Source: Bog-473 sp963788125 (lineage in GTDB: Bacteria; Actinomycetota; Acidimicrobiia; Acidimicrobiales; RAAP-2). From it: 64,000 bases of DNA. A program made the translations under genes and the position numbers. How positions within the stretch are numbered: the first letter of the stretch is position 1; each line of letters opens with the position of its first letter. The notes beneath the pieces were generated by a model. The model searched no databases and was not told the DNA's origin. It saw nothing but the letters and a program-made list of their open reading frames with translations. Where the stretch lies: NCBI GenBank assembly GCA_963788125.1, contig CAWBFN010000002.1:868001-932000 (forward strand), written 5' to 3'. Positions 26,045 to 35,033 of the stretch are shown one piece after another.

Positions 26045-26917
26045 GTGGAGTTTCGGGAGATCGACCGGCGTTCGGTGGTCCAGCAAGTCGCCGACCAGCT
26101 CCGCGACGCCGTGGTGGCGGCGGTGATGCGCTCCAGCGAGCTGCCGACCGAGCTGGAGCTGTCGAACGCCATGATGGTCAGCCGCCCGACCCTCCGTGAG
26201 GCACTGCGGATCCTGGAGACCGAAGGGCTGGTGCAGCGGGATCGCCGCACCTCCGCTCTGCGCGCGGATGCCGGCACCGCAGCGATGAGCCGCCCGCTGC
26301 GATCGGCGCTGGACGTCCTCACCCGCACGGAACGCATCACCATGGCGGAGATCTTGGACCTTCGGCTCACCGTGGAGGCGCGCGCGGCCGAGCGCGCGGC
26401 CGAGGTGGCCACCGCAGACGAGATCGCCGAGTTGGACGAGGCTCTCGAGGCGCTCCGCCAGCCCGGACTCACCGGCCAGGAGTGGGACGAACGGGCGTTG
26501 GCCTTCCACGTCGCCATGGTGAGCGCCTCTCATAACGAGGCCTTCGTGTTGATCATGGTGGCGGCCCGGGAAGCGGCGGCCGGCATCCTCGAGCGTGCGC
26601 TGCGCGAGGCCGCCGCCGCCCGGGAAGAGGTGACCGGCCAGGTCAACGGCGCCGACCCCACGGAGTCGGAATGGCTGGAGGGCCAGTACGCTCTGCACAA
26701 GGAGATATACGAGGCGATCCGGGACCGGCGCCCACTCGACGCGCGCGACAACCTCTGGCGCTGGTCGACATCGTTCCCGTCGTTCTTCCAACCGTCAGTC
26801 GGCGATGTCGACGGGACCCCGCCCGGCTCTCCCCTCTCCACATCGCGCGACCCGGTCATCTCGACGGCGACGCCGCAGGCTCCCCGCCCGGCGGCCCAGG
26901 CGACGAGGGCTCGCTGA
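26045..26917 (+). CDS. GntR-family regulator, FadR subfamily
   Basis: This 290-residue protein has an N-terminal winged helix-turn-helix (RRSVVQQVADQLRDAV ... LSNAMMVSRPTLREALRILE) and a C-terminal all-helical FCD ligand-binding domain (LDLRLTVEARAAERAAE ... HVAMVSASHNEAFVLIM). FadR-type regulators respond to organic acids or acyl-CoAs. GTG 26045 is preferred over GTG 26021 because it starts at the usual family position and lies 6 nt after TACGCT. The TTGTCTGACAA operator is about 50 nt upstream. It probably controls the divergent run 25917-17077. Its 3' end overlaps the malate synthase gene tail to tail by 62 nt. Confidence 0.9.
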   Translation: MEFREIDRRSVVQQVADQLRDAVVAAVMRSSELPTELELSNAMMVSRPTLREALRILETEGLVQRDRRTSALRADAGTAAMSRPLRSALDVLTRTERITMAEILDLRLTVEARAAERAAEVATADEIAELDEALEALRQPGLTGQEWDERALAFHVAMVSASHNEAFVLIMVAAREAAAGILERALREAAAAREEVTGQVNGADPTESEWLEGQYALHKEIYEAIRDRRPLDARDNLWRWSTSFPSFFQPSVGDVDGTPPGSPLSTSRDPVISTATPQAPRPAAQATRAR

Positions 26918-29069
26918 GGTCGCGCAGTCCGGCTTTTTTGTCGCGCCGGCTGCGGTGAAGTACCACCTCCGTGTAGCCCGACGGGTGCTCGGCGCCGTGG
27001 AGCACGAGATCGCAGGCTGCTTCGAATGCGGCCCCGGCGAATCCGGGTCCCATGGGGGCGTACGAGGGATCGTTGGCGTTCTGTCCATCGACCACGACGG
27101 CCATCTTCTTCATGGCGGACATGACCTCATCGCCGGTGATGATCCCGTGCAGCAACCAGTTGGCGATGTGCTGGGAGGAGATCCGACAGGTTGCCCTGTC
27201 CTCCATGAGCGCGACGTTGTGAATGTCGGGCACCTTCGAGCAGCCGATGCCCTGGTCGACCCAGCGGACAACATAGCCCAGGATCCCCTGAGCATTGTTC
27301 TCCAACTCCTCCCGGACGTCGTCGTTGCTCCAGTCCTCCGGGCGCCCGGTGGGGATCGAGAGGAGGTCCTCGAGCCGGCCACCGACAGTTCCGGCGATCT
27401 CGCTCTGCCTCTGGCGCACATCGACCCTGTGGTAATGCGTCGCGTGCAAGGTCGCAGCCGTCGGCGACGGGACCCACGCACAGCTCGCACCCGCCAACGG
27501 GTGAGCAATCTTGTCGCGCAACATGTCGGCCATCAGGTCGGGTGCGGCCCACATCCCCTTGCCGATCTGGGCCACCCCGGGAAACCCACAGGCCAGACCG
27601 ACGTGGACATTGTTGTCCTCATAGGCGTTCAGCCATGCCGTCGTGCGCATCGCATTCTTGCGCACCACCGCCCCGGCCCGCATTGACGTATGAATCTCGT
27701 CGCCCGTTCGGTCCAGGAACCCGGTGTTGATGAAGACCACACGTTCTGCAATGGACCGCACACACTCCGCCAGGTTCAAGGTGGTGCGGCGTTCTTCGTC
27801 CATGAGGCCCAGCTTGACCGTGTGACGCGGAAGGTCGAGTACGTCCTCCACGAAGGAGAAGACGTCGTTGACGAGTGTGGCCTCCTCGGGACCATGGATC
27901 TTCGGTGTGACCACGTAGACGGATCGGGTTGTGGAGTTCATCGCCCCACTCCCGCGGAGCAGGTCGTGCTTGGCGGCCAGAACGGTGATCAGTGCATCCA
28001 ACAAGGCCTCGGGGATCTCCCCGCCGTCGCCGCGACGTACGGCCGCGGTGGTCATGTGCAGGCCGACGGTTCGCACGAGCATCAGGGCCCGTCCCGGCAA
28101 GGTGGCCGGTCGACCGTCGGGCGAGACGATCGCCCGGTCTTCGGCCAGCCGACGGGTTTCGGAGCGTCCCCCCTTGAGGACCTCGGCCGTCAGGTCACCC
28201 TTCATGAGACCCAGCCAGTTGCGGTAGACGACCACCTTGTCGCTCGCATCGACGGCCACGACGGAGTCCTCGCAGTCCATGATCGACGTAGGAGCCGATT
28301 CGAGGAGCACGTCGGCCACGCCGGCACGATCGTCGCGACCAACCGGATGCGCCCGGTCGACGACCAGTTGGATGTGGAGGCCGTTGTGCCCGACGACGAT
28401 GGAACTCGGGCGGGTCGCGTCCCCCTGGTGCCCCACGAACGCCTCTGGGTGGGCCAAGCCGGCGTCCCCCTCGGGCGTGGTGGCCACGAGTCGGCCGGAA
28501 TCGACGAAGTACGTGGTGACCGAACGGTGCGACCCCACCTGGAGTGGTACGACCTCGTCGAGGAAGGCCCGCACCCAGCCGATGACCTCGGCACCCCGAT
28601 GCGGATCGTAGGCTCCCGGCGGGGGGACCGAGCCGAGCGCGTCGGTGCCGTAGAGCGCGTCGTACAGAGAGGCCCACCGGGCGTTGGCGGCGTTCAATGC
28701 GTATCTGGCGTTCATCACGGGCACCACCAGCTGCGGCCCCGCCACCATGGAAATTTCGGGATCGACGCCACGGGTGGAGATGGTGAATGGCGGACCGGGG
28801 GGGAGCAGGTAACCGATGCGCTCGAGGTGTTCCCGGTACCGGCCCACGTCGAAGGGATGGTGCCGGTGCCACTCGTCGATCTGCTCCTGCAGGCGCACCC
28901 GCTCTGCGAGGAGAGCCTGAATCCGGGGGGCGAACACCTCGACCAGCCCGCCGAGACCTCGCCAGAGTGTGTCTTCGGTCGTGCCCGAGCCCGGCAGTAC
29001 TTCCTCGACGAGGAACCGGTGCAGTCCGGGGTCTACACCGACCGACCCGACCTCGACAACGTCGCTCAG
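26856..29069 (-). CDS. glcB: Malate synthase G, probable CTG start
   Basis: Malate synthase G condenses glyoxylate with acetyl-CoA to malate. Key family segments include SIMDCEDSVVAVDA, KLGLMDEERRTTLN with the metal-site acid, GMWAAPDLMADML and PDIHNVALMEDRATCRISSQH. The first ATG/GTG/TTG in frame is GTG 28937, which gives only 693 residues. The frame continues upstream with VGVDPGLHRFL and EEVLPGSG, which is the normal N-terminus. The best start is CTG 29069, which overlaps the stop of the upstream gene as CTGA and has AGGCGG 7 nt before it. That gives 737 residues, the usual length. The C-terminal tail overlapping the GntR gene is extra. It is the last gene after two amidohydrolases. Confidence 0.9.
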   Translation of the reverse strand: MSDVVEVGSVGVDPGLHRFLVEEVLPGSGTTEDTLWRGLGGLVEVFAPRIQALLAERVRLQEQIDEWHRHHPFDVGRYREHLERIGYLLPPGPPFTISTRGVDPEISMVAGPQLVVPVMNARYALNAANARWASLYDALYGTDALGSVPPPGAYDPHRGAEVIGWVRAFLDEVVPLQVGSHRSVTTYFVDSGRLVATTPEGDAGLAHPEAFVGHQGDATRPSSIVVGHNGLHIQLVVDRAHPVGRDDRAGVADVLLESAPTSIMDCEDSVVAVDASDKVVVYRNWLGLMKGDLTAEVLKGGRSETRRLAEDRAIVSPDGRPATLPGRALMLVRTVGLHMTTAAVRRGDGGEIPEALLDALITVLAAKHDLLRGSGAMNSTTRSVYVVTPKIHGPEEATLVNDVFSFVEDVLDLPRHTVKLGLMDEERRTTLNLAECVRSIAERVVFINTGFLDRTGDEIHTSMRAGAVVRKNAMRTTAWLNAYEDNNVHVGLACGFPGVAQIGKGMWAAPDLMADMLRDKIAHPLAGASCAWVPSPTAATLHATHYHRVDVRQRQSEIAGTVGGRLEDLLSIPTGRPEDWSNDDVREELENNAQGILGYVVRWVDQGIGCSKVPDIHNVALMEDRATCRISSQHIANWLLHGIITGDEVMSAMKKMAVVVDGQNANDPSYAPMGPGFAGAAFEAACDLVLHGAEHPSGYTEVVLHRSRRDKKAGLRDLSEPSSPGPPGGEPAASPSR

Positions 29070-30340
29070 GTCCGGGCCGCCTGGACGAACTCTCCCAGGG
29101 TCAGGATGCGATGCTCCTTGACGCCCCGCGCCACGAGCGAGACGTCATGGCCGGCCGCCTTGCGTCGCAGCGCGGCCACGGTGCTGTCCTCTCGGGGCAT
29201 GACGGAGAACGGATCGTAGGAGAAGAGCCGCATGGTGTTGAGGTGGGTGATCTTGTCGATCTCGTCTTTTTCGAGCCGGCTCACGCTTTCCCACGTGATC
29301 TCCGGGGAGCGGGGCCAGGTGCTGTCAGAGTGCGGGTAGTCGCACTCCCAGCAGACCATGTCGTCGTTCATGTCACCGAGGTTGCGGACGCCGAAGTCGT
29401 CGGTGATGAAGCAGGTGATGATGTGCTCGCGGAAGATCTCACTGGGCAGGCGACCACCGAGGTCGGGGCGGGTCCAGGCCTTATGGTGCTCGTAGGTGTA
29501 GTCCACTCGTTCGAGGAAGTAGGGGATCCAGCCGATCCCCCCCTCGGACAGGGCGATCTTGACTCCCCGGAACTTCTGGAAGACGGGGGCCCAGACCAGG
29601 TCGGCCGCCGTGGGGTAGATGTTGATGCCCGAGCAGGTGATCCGCACGTTCATCGGGGCGTCGGGCGAGGTCTGGATCTCCGATGACCCCGAGCCAATGT
29701 GCATCGCCACCACCGTCTCGGTCTCCTCGCAGGCCGCCCAGAACGGGTCCCAGTGGTCGCTGTGGAGGGAGGGCAAGCCGAGCAGGTGCGGGTTCATGGA
29801 GAAGCTGACGCAGTGAGAACCCTTCTCCGCCGTCCGGCGGATCTCCTGCGCCATCAGTTGCGGATCCCAGACGGGAGGAATGGTGCAGGGGATGAAGCGG
29901 CCGGGGTACGACCCGCACCACCCGTCGAGGTGCCAGTCGTTGTAGGCCTGCAGGACGGCCAGGGCGAGACCGGGATCCTGCTTGGCGCGGGCGGCGAAGA
30001 GCTGTCCGCAGAAGCGGGGCATGGACGGGAAGTTGAGCGATCCGAGAACCCCGTTGGCGTCCATGTCCTTGATCCGCTCGCCAACGTCGTAGCAGCCGAT
30101 GCGGATCTCGTCGAAGTTGGTGGGTTCGAGCCCATACTCTTCGGGAGGCCGTCCCGCCACGGCGTTGAGCCCCGCGTTGCGGACCTCGCCCTCGCCGAAG
30201 ACCCACTTGTCCCCGGTTGCGTCGGTGACCACGCGGGGTGCCTGGTCGGCGTACCGGGCCGGAAGGCGACCGTCGAACATGTCGGGTGGCTCAATCACAT
30301 GATCGTCCACGCTGACGAGGATCAGGTCTTCCATCTGCAT
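29066..30340 (-). CDS. ACMSD-like amidohydrolase (amidohydrolase_2), copy 1
   Basis: This 424-residue TIM-barrel metal hydrolase starts with the family motif ILVSVDDHVIEPPDMF. It carries VVAMHIGSGS, a histidine strand, VKIALSEGGIGWIPYFLERVDY and the WECDYPHSDSTWP segment with the catalytic Asp. The family includes decarboxylases such as ACMSD and hydrolases of C-C or ester bonds. It is closest within the window to the product at 51820. ATG 30340 overlaps the stop of the preceding gene (TGATG), and its own stop overlaps the proposed malate synthase start. The substrate is unknown. Confidence 0.88.
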   Translation of the reverse strand: MQMEDLILVSVDDHVIEPPDMFDGRLPARYADQAPRVVTDATGDKWVFGEGEVRNAGLNAVAGRPPEEYGLEPTNFDEIRIGCYDVGERIKDMDANGVLGSLNFPSMPRFCGQLFAARAKQDPGLALAVLQAYNDWHLDGWCGSYPGRFIPCTIPPVWDPQLMAQEIRRTAEKGSHCVSFSMNPHLLGLPSLHSDHWDPFWAACEETETVVAMHIGSGSSEIQTSPDAPMNVRITCSGINIYPTAADLVWAPVFQKFRGVKIALSEGGIGWIPYFLERVDYTYEHHKAWTRPDLGGRLPSEIFREHIITCFITDDFGVRNLGDMNDDMVCWECDYPHSDSTWPRSPEITWESVSRLEKDEIDKITHLNTMRLFSYDPFSVMPREDSTVAALRRKAAGHDVSLVARGVKEHRILTLGEFVQAART

Positions 30341-31524
30341 CAGTCTCTGCCCCCTGACGACCGCCACGACTCGGGCGGATCCGCGATGTGGTACAGCCTG
30401 GCCGCATTCTCCCACAGGATCTTCCGGCGAACCGTGCTGTCAACGTGGCCCAGCCCGGACTCTATCGTCTCCTGGATGTTGCCGAACAGGCACGTCGTAT
30501 GGGGAAAATCGGTCTCGAACAGCACGTTGTCGATCGGGATCACGTCCATGAAGTGCTTCGGTGCCACCGACTCGAACCAGTAGGTGACGAAGACGCTCTG
30601 GCGGAACAGCTCCGAGGGCAGGACGTCCTCGCTCGTCCGTTCACGTCCGGGCCGGAAGGCTCCGAGCCAGCTGTAGTCGGTCGCCTCCAGCATGAAGGGC
30701 AACCAGCCGATGCCACTCTCCACGGACACGAATTTGAGCTCGGGATAGCGGGTCAACACTCCCGAGGTGATGAGGTCGGAACACTGCACCCCGTTCTTCA
30801 GGAAGAGCGACACGGCGGTGTACGACTGCGCGGCCGGAACGCCGTGTTCGGCGTAGCGCTGCGGCGATGCGTCCTCCAGCGTCGAACCCGCATTCCCGAT
30901 GTGGAAATGGATCGGAGTCCCCGCGTCCCGTGCGAGGTCCCAGAGGGGGTCCCAGTGGCGCGATCCGATGACCGGTAGCCCGTAGCGCTGCGGTTCGCCG
31001 GTGAAGAGGACGCCGCGTGCCCCCATGCCGATGCACCGCTCGAGTTCCTTCACCGTTGCGTCGATGTCCCAGAAGGGCGTCGCCACGACCGGAAGCAGCC
31101 GCTCGCTGTCGGCCGACGACCATTCGAGCAGGAAGTCGTTGTACGCCGTCACGCACAGCAGCTTGAGGTCTTCGTCGTCGAGCTTGAGGAAGTTCTGGCT
31201 GCCGAACCCGCCGACGTTGGGGTACAGCACCTGGGCCCAGATCCCGGCTTCGTCCATGTACTCGAGGCGCGCCCTGGCGTCATAGGCACCGGGATGACAG
31301 TCCTGGTAGGTCTGGGGGTACTCCGGCGGGAAGGTGGGCCACCCCGCCGGCGCCGTCACGCCGACCGGCGTCAACAGCTCGTCGCCGAGCACCCAGCTGT
31401 CGGCCGTCCCCCGGCGGACCACCCGCGGCACGTCCTCCCGGTACTTCGCCGGCACACGAGAGGTCCACACATCCGGGGGCTCCGTGATGTGGCTGTCGGC
31501 GTCAATGATGAGCTGCGTTGCCAT
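30340..31524 (-). CDS. ACMSD-like amidohydrolase (amidohydrolase_2), copy 2
   Basis: This 394-residue relative starts LIIDADSHITEPPDVW and carries TPIHFHIGNAG, LKFVSVESGIGWLPFMLEATDY and NVLFETDFPHTTCLF, the usual metal and acid positions of the family. It is the first gene of a unit with the next amidohydrolase and malate synthase. It is divergent from the AraC-type regulator, with start codons only 24 nt apart, so the regulator probably controls this unit. Two different amidohydrolases in one operon suggest consecutive steps or a hetero-oligomer. Confidence 0.88.
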   Translation of the reverse strand: MATQLIIDADSHITEPPDVWTSRVPAKYREDVPRVVRRGTADSWVLGDELLTPVGVTAPAGWPTFPPEYPQTYQDCHPGAYDARARLEYMDEAGIWAQVLYPNVGGFGSQNFLKLDDEDLKLLCVTAYNDFLLEWSSADSERLLPVVATPFWDIDATVKELERCIGMGARGVLFTGEPQRYGLPVIGSRHWDPLWDLARDAGTPIHFHIGNAGSTLEDASPQRYAEHGVPAAQSYTAVSLFLKNGVQCSDLITSGVLTRYPELKFVSVESGIGWLPFMLEATDYSWLGAFRPGRERTSEDVLPSELFRQSVFVTYWFESVAPKHFMDVIPIDNVLFETDFPHTTCLFGNIQETIESGLGHVDSTVRRKILWENAARLYHIADPPESWRSSGGRD

Positions 31525-31536
31525 GCCTCGATGATG

Positions 31537-31542
31537 TACCGT
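31537..31542 (+). promoter_or_regulatory. -10 box for the AraC gene (leaderless)
   Basis: TACCGT lies 6 nt before ATG 31549. The gap to the divergent gene is too short for a normal leader, which supports a leaderless start. Confidence 0.45.
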
Positions 31543-31548
31543 TCGGGC

Positions 31549-32466
31549 ATGCCGGTCACTGCGCGTTCGGCCAACTCCTTGATCCCAGCGGCCAGAGTGC
31601 CGGGAGAGAATTTGATCGGCTCGCCCGTCCGCGCCGGTACCTACCGACTCGAGGTGGGGGAGGAAGTGGTGACGGGATGGCACTTCCACGACCGCCACCA
31701 GCTGGAATACGCCTTCGAGGGGGTCGCCCAGGTGGAGACGGAGACGGCCCGCTACCTGTTGCCGCCGCAGCAGGCCGTGTGGATTCCCGCCGGCGTCTAC
31801 CACTCGAGCACCCTGACCAACGTCAAGGCCGTGTCGGTCTTCTTCGACCCCGACATGGGGATGCCGGCCGGGGACCGGGTCCGCATCCTCGCTGCCGCGC
31901 CGGTGATCCGCGAGATGATCCTGTATGCCAGAAGGTGGCCGGTCAGCCGGAGTTCGTCGGACCAGATGGCCGATGCGTTCTTCGAGGCTCTGGCCTACCT
32001 GGTGGCGGAGTGGCTCGATCACGAGACGCCGCTCTGCCTGCCGACGGCGCAAGACCCCCTCGTCGCCAGCGCCATGCGGTACACCGCCGAACATCTCGCC
32101 GGCGTGACCGTGGGCGACGTCTGTCGCGCCGTGGGAGCCTCGGAGCGGTCCCTGCGCCGGACCTTCCACGCGGCCACGGGGATGTCCTGGCGCAAGTACC
32201 TGCAGGAGAGCCGCCTGCTCGAGGCCATGGCGCTGCTGGCCGGAGGCGACGACAACCTCCTGGCCATCGCCGTGGCGGTGGGTTTCGACAGCGCGAGTGC
32301 CTTCTCGCGGGCGTTCGGACGCTACGTCGGCGAGTCGCCGCACGCGTACCGCAGGCGGATCCGCTCGGCTGAGTTCCACGGGCTACCGGACATCGACGCC
32401 GCGCCGAGGGAGGCCGACAGCGTCGTACGGGAGTGGTCGCACTTCGAGAGGGGCCCGGACCTGTAG
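31549..32466 (+). CDS. AraC-family transcriptional regulator
   Basis: This 305-residue protein has an N-terminal cupin-like sensing domain (GWHFHDRHQLEYAFEGVAQV, PPQQAVWIPAGVYHSS) and a C-terminal AraC DNA-binding domain with two helix-turn-helix units (VGDVCRAVGASERSLRRTFH, then AIAVAVGFDSASAFSRAFGR). The sensing domain is of the type that binds small organic ligands. ATG 31549 is favoured by the leaderless -10 box; ATG 31531 and 31534 are also in frame. The divergent amidohydrolase/malate synthase unit is the likely target, and the downstream dioxygenase gene may be another. Confidence 0.9.
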   Translation: MPVTARSANSLIPAARVPGENLIGSPVRAGTYRLEVGEEVVTGWHFHDRHQLEYAFEGVAQVETETARYLLPPQQAVWIPAGVYHSSTLTNVKAVSVFFDPDMGMPAGDRVRILAAAPVIREMILYARRWPVSRSSSDQMADAFFEALAYLVAEWLDHETPLCLPTAQDPLVASAMRYTAEHLAGVTVGDVCRAVGASERSLRRTFHAATGMSWRKYLQESRLLEAMALLAGGDDNLLAIAVAVGFDSASAFSRAFGRYVGESPHAYRRRIRSAEFHGLPDIDAAPREADSVVREWSHFERGPDL

Positions 32467-32573
32467 TCCGGTTCCGCCCCTGCTGGGCCGAGCACCCGAG
32501 GCCGCTGGGCGGACGTTGCCACGCTCTGTTAGAACTCTTGCACCGGGTGCCGTAGGAGGGGGGAGGGGGAGTG

Positions 32574-33422
32574 ATGACGAAGCTCTACGAAGGCGCCGAC
32601 CCGGCACGTCGGCCAATGACCACCCCGGAGCCGCCCGGACAGATCCGCTTCGAGCGGGTCACGGGCACCATCGGAGCCCTGGTGCACGGGGTGGAGTTCG
32701 GCGGGAGCGAGCCGGCCACCTCGGGAGAGTCGCTCCGCCGCGCGCTGCACGAGTTCGGCGTGCTGTTCTTCGAGTTCGACCACCTGGTGAGCGCGTCCGA
32801 ATTCCTGGCGTTCGCCAAGCTCTTCGGCGAGCCCGAGGAGAGCTACCGTCTGACGGTGGCCGCCGGCGAGGCGCCGTACATCGACTCGGATCTGGTGCCC
32901 ATGAAGGACCTACGGGTCAACTGCTGGCACACGGACGGTACGGCGCTCGAGGTACCTCCCCAGGCGGCCCTCCTCACGCCGGTGGAGCTACCCGAGGTGG
33001 GCGGCGACACGATGTGGGCCAGCATGTACGCCGCCTGGGAGGGGCTCTCGTCGCACTACCAACGGCTGCTCGATGGTCTGGAGGTCCAGCACGGCACCGC
33101 CCGGCTGCCCTTCCTCAGTCAGAGCGCCAGTGCCGTCCACCCGGCTGTGATCCGGGACCCCGTCACCGGGCGGAAGATACTCTTCGTCAACTCGAACTAC
33201 TCCGAGCGCATCGTGGGCATGACGGACGGCGAGAGCGAGGCGCTGCTCCGGACGCTGTTCGACCATGTGAACACCCCGGAGTTCCACGTACGCCTCCGAT
33301 GGCGGCCCGGCGTCGTCGCCGTCTGGGAGGAGCGGGTCACGCAGCATCGTGGAGTGGCCGATTTCGTGGGGCCACGCAAGTTGCGTCGGCTCACCCTGTT
33401 GGGCGACCGCCCGGCCGCCTGA
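32574..33422 (+). CDS. TauD/TfdA-type Fe(II)/2-oxoglutarate dioxygenase, copy 1
   Basis: This 282-residue enzyme has the facial-triad motif H119-T-D121 (CWHTDGTALE) and a distal His in TQHRGVADF near residue 258, followed by an Arg-rich RRLTLLGDR expected to bind 2-oxoglutarate. Such enzymes hydroxylate substrates next to a heteroatom, for example cleaving sulfonates or aryl ethers. GGAGGGGG (32562-32569) lies before GTG 32571 and ATG 32574; the ATG is preferred. It follows the AraC gene by about 100 nt and precedes a substrate-binding protein gene. The product at 42670 is a distant relative. Confidence 0.88.
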   Translation: MTKLYEGADPARRPMTTPEPPGQIRFERVTGTIGALVHGVEFGGSEPATSGESLRRALHEFGVLFFEFDHLVSASEFLAFAKLFGEPEESYRLTVAAGEAPYIDSDLVPMKDLRVNCWHTDGTALEVPPQAALLTPVELPEVGGDTMWASMYAAWEGLSSHYQRLLDGLEVQHGTARLPFLSQSASAVHPAVIRDPVTGRKILFVNSNYSERIVGMTDGESEALLRTLFDHVNTPEFHVRLRWRPGVVAVWEERVTQHRGVADFVGPRKLRRLTLLGDRPAA

Positions 33423-33535
33423 GCGGTGGTCGACGGCCGCTGACCTGGTCCTCCGGCGGTGAGGCCCCCCGTGCGTCCCTGCCCAGCGACGGTGGGTGTT
33501 TGGTGTATATAGTCTGCGCTACGGACGTTTGAGAC

Positions 33536-33551
33536 CGACCCCTCGGGGTCG
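33536..33551 (+). promoter_or_regulatory. Hairpin in the leader of the substrate-binding protein gene
   Basis: CGACCCC and GGGGTCG form a 7-bp stem around TC about 40 nt before ATG 33590. It could stabilise the message or end upstream transcription. The ribosome binding site GGGGGGAGG follows at 33575-33583. Confidence 0.4.
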
Positions 33552-33589
33552 ATGACAGACAGTGCCGTTAGGTAGGGGGGAGGCACACA

Positions 33590-34837
33590 ATGTTCCACCG
33601 CAAGGGTCGGCTGCTGGCTTCGGCTGCGGCCACCGCTTCTGTGATGCTCGTTGCCATCGGCGGCTCTGCATCGACGTCGGGCGCCAGCAGCTCGACCGAA
33701 CCCACGTACACGATCGGCGTCCTGACCGACCTGACCGGCCCGGCGGCGACCAATGCGTCGACCATCCCTCTGGGGGTCAAGGCGGCCATCGGGGAACTGG
33801 CGGCCAAAGCGGGCTACAAGATCAAGTACGACGTGGCCGACACCGCCACTTCTCCGGCCGAGGCCCTTGCCGGGGCACAGAAGCTGGTTGAGCAGGACCA
33901 CGTGTTCGCGGTGATCGCCAACTCGGCGATCACCTTCGCGGCTGCGCCCTATCTCGCGGCTCAGGGCGTCCCAGTGATCGGTGCCGCCGTCGACTCAACC
34001 GAATGGGTCACCGACCGGAACATGTTCTCCGTCATCGGCACCGAGGACTACACCAAGGTCTACAGCCAGTGGGGGACGATCTACAAGAAGCTCGGGGTCA
34101 CCAACCTGGCGTCCCTGGGCTACAGCATCTCTCCCTCCTCGGCCGGTTCGGCCAATGGCATCGCGAAGTCGGCGGAACTCGCCGGCATAAAGGTCGGGTA
34201 CCTCAACGCATCCTTCCCGTTTGGTAGCACGAACACCGACCCGGTGGCGCTGGCGCTCAAGAGCGCCGGGGTGAACGGGTTGTCGGCGTCCATCGAGACG
34301 AGCACCGAGTTCGCCCTCATCAATCAGCTCAAAGACGAGGGACTCAAGGTGACGGTGCTGAACGCGACCGGCTACGGTGGCGACCTGTTCCTGGGCGGTG
34401 CCGGAGGGGTGAAAGACGCCGAGGGCGAGTATTTCCTCACCAGCTTCGAGCCGATTGAGTTGCACACGGCGGCGACCGAGCAGCTCACAAAGGCCATGAA
34501 GACCTATGCCGGCGTGAAGACCGAGCCCACCTTCGCCGAGTACCAGGGATACGTTTCTATCGAGGCCCTGCTTGCCGGCCTGAAGGCGGCGGGCTCCAAC
34601 CCCACCCAGGCGTCGGTCATCAACGCCCTCCTCAAGATGGGCACCTTCAACGACGGGGGGCTCTATGGGCCGGGCCACTCTGTCGGCTTCGCCTTGGACG
34701 ATCGTGGGAAGGTGTCCGGGGCCGACAACTGCGACTACATCCTCAAGTTCTCCAGTTCCACCTTCCACCTCGTGCCCGGGATGGATCCCATCTGCGGAAA
34801 GACGATACCGGGACAATCGGTCTCGACTTCGGGCTGA
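33590..34837 (+). CDS. ABC-transporter substrate-binding protein, LivK type (copy 2)
   Basis: This 415-residue protein is a paralogue of the product at 21325. Both share YTIG-x-LTDLTG, QDHVFAVIA, QGVPVIG, DSTEW, FPFGSTN or PFGSTN, and a FHL-x-x-G C-terminus. The N-terminus is a secretion signal (RLLASAAATASVMLVAIGG) with no lipobox Cys. It probably captures a catabolic substrate outside the cell. No transporter membrane or ATPase genes are present. The strong ribosome binding site suggests high expression, as is normal for binding proteins. Confidence 0.9.
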   Translation: MFHRKGRLLASAAATASVMLVAIGGSASTSGASSSTEPTYTIGVLTDLTGPAATNASTIPLGVKAAIGELAAKAGYKIKYDVADTATSPAEALAGAQKLVEQDHVFAVIANSAITFAAAPYLAAQGVPVIGAAVDSTEWVTDRNMFSVIGTEDYTKVYSQWGTIYKKLGVTNLASLGYSISPSSAGSANGIAKSAELAGIKVGYLNASFPFGSTNTDPVALALKSAGVNGLSASIETSTEFALINQLKDEGLKVTVLNATGYGGDLFLGGAGGVKDAEGEYFLTSFEPIELHTAATEQLTKAMKTYAGVKTEPTFAEYQGYVSIEALLAGLKAAGSNPTQASVINALLKMGTFNDGGLYGPGHSVGFALDDRGKVSGADNCDYILKFSSSTFHLVPGMDPICGKTIPGQSVSTSG

Positions 34838-34931
34838 CGGATCAGGGCCGACGAATTACGGCTGACGGCGCGTCGGGGGGAACGGGCCGCCCCGAGGAGG
34901 TCGACGGTGTGGCTCGCCAGGGGCCGCGGCA

Positions 34932-34953
34932 TTTGAAAACGCGGCTTGCATAC
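34932..34953 (+). promoter_or_regulatory. Regulatory motif beside the -35 box, copy 1 (TGAAA-N7-TTGCA)
   Basis: TTTGAAAA, six variable bases, then TTGCATAC. The 22-nt block matches the one at 38526-38547 at 18 or 19 positions. The half-sites TGNAA and TTNCA are inverted. TTGCAT also serves as a -35 box, with TACCAT 18 nt on. It precedes the amidohydrolase gene at 35034. Confidence 0.6.
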
Positions 34954-35033
34954 TGCGTCCCGGCCCGTCTACCATCGAGCCTGATACGTGGCCAACTAGC
35001 CCCGTCGTCGAGGCCTGACCATGAGGAGGCGCG

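Noticed and set aside
27690..29219. Plus-strand frame of 509 codons opposite malate synthase
   Set aside because: Malate synthase G motifs on the minus strand are unmistakable; the antisense frame is a shadow.
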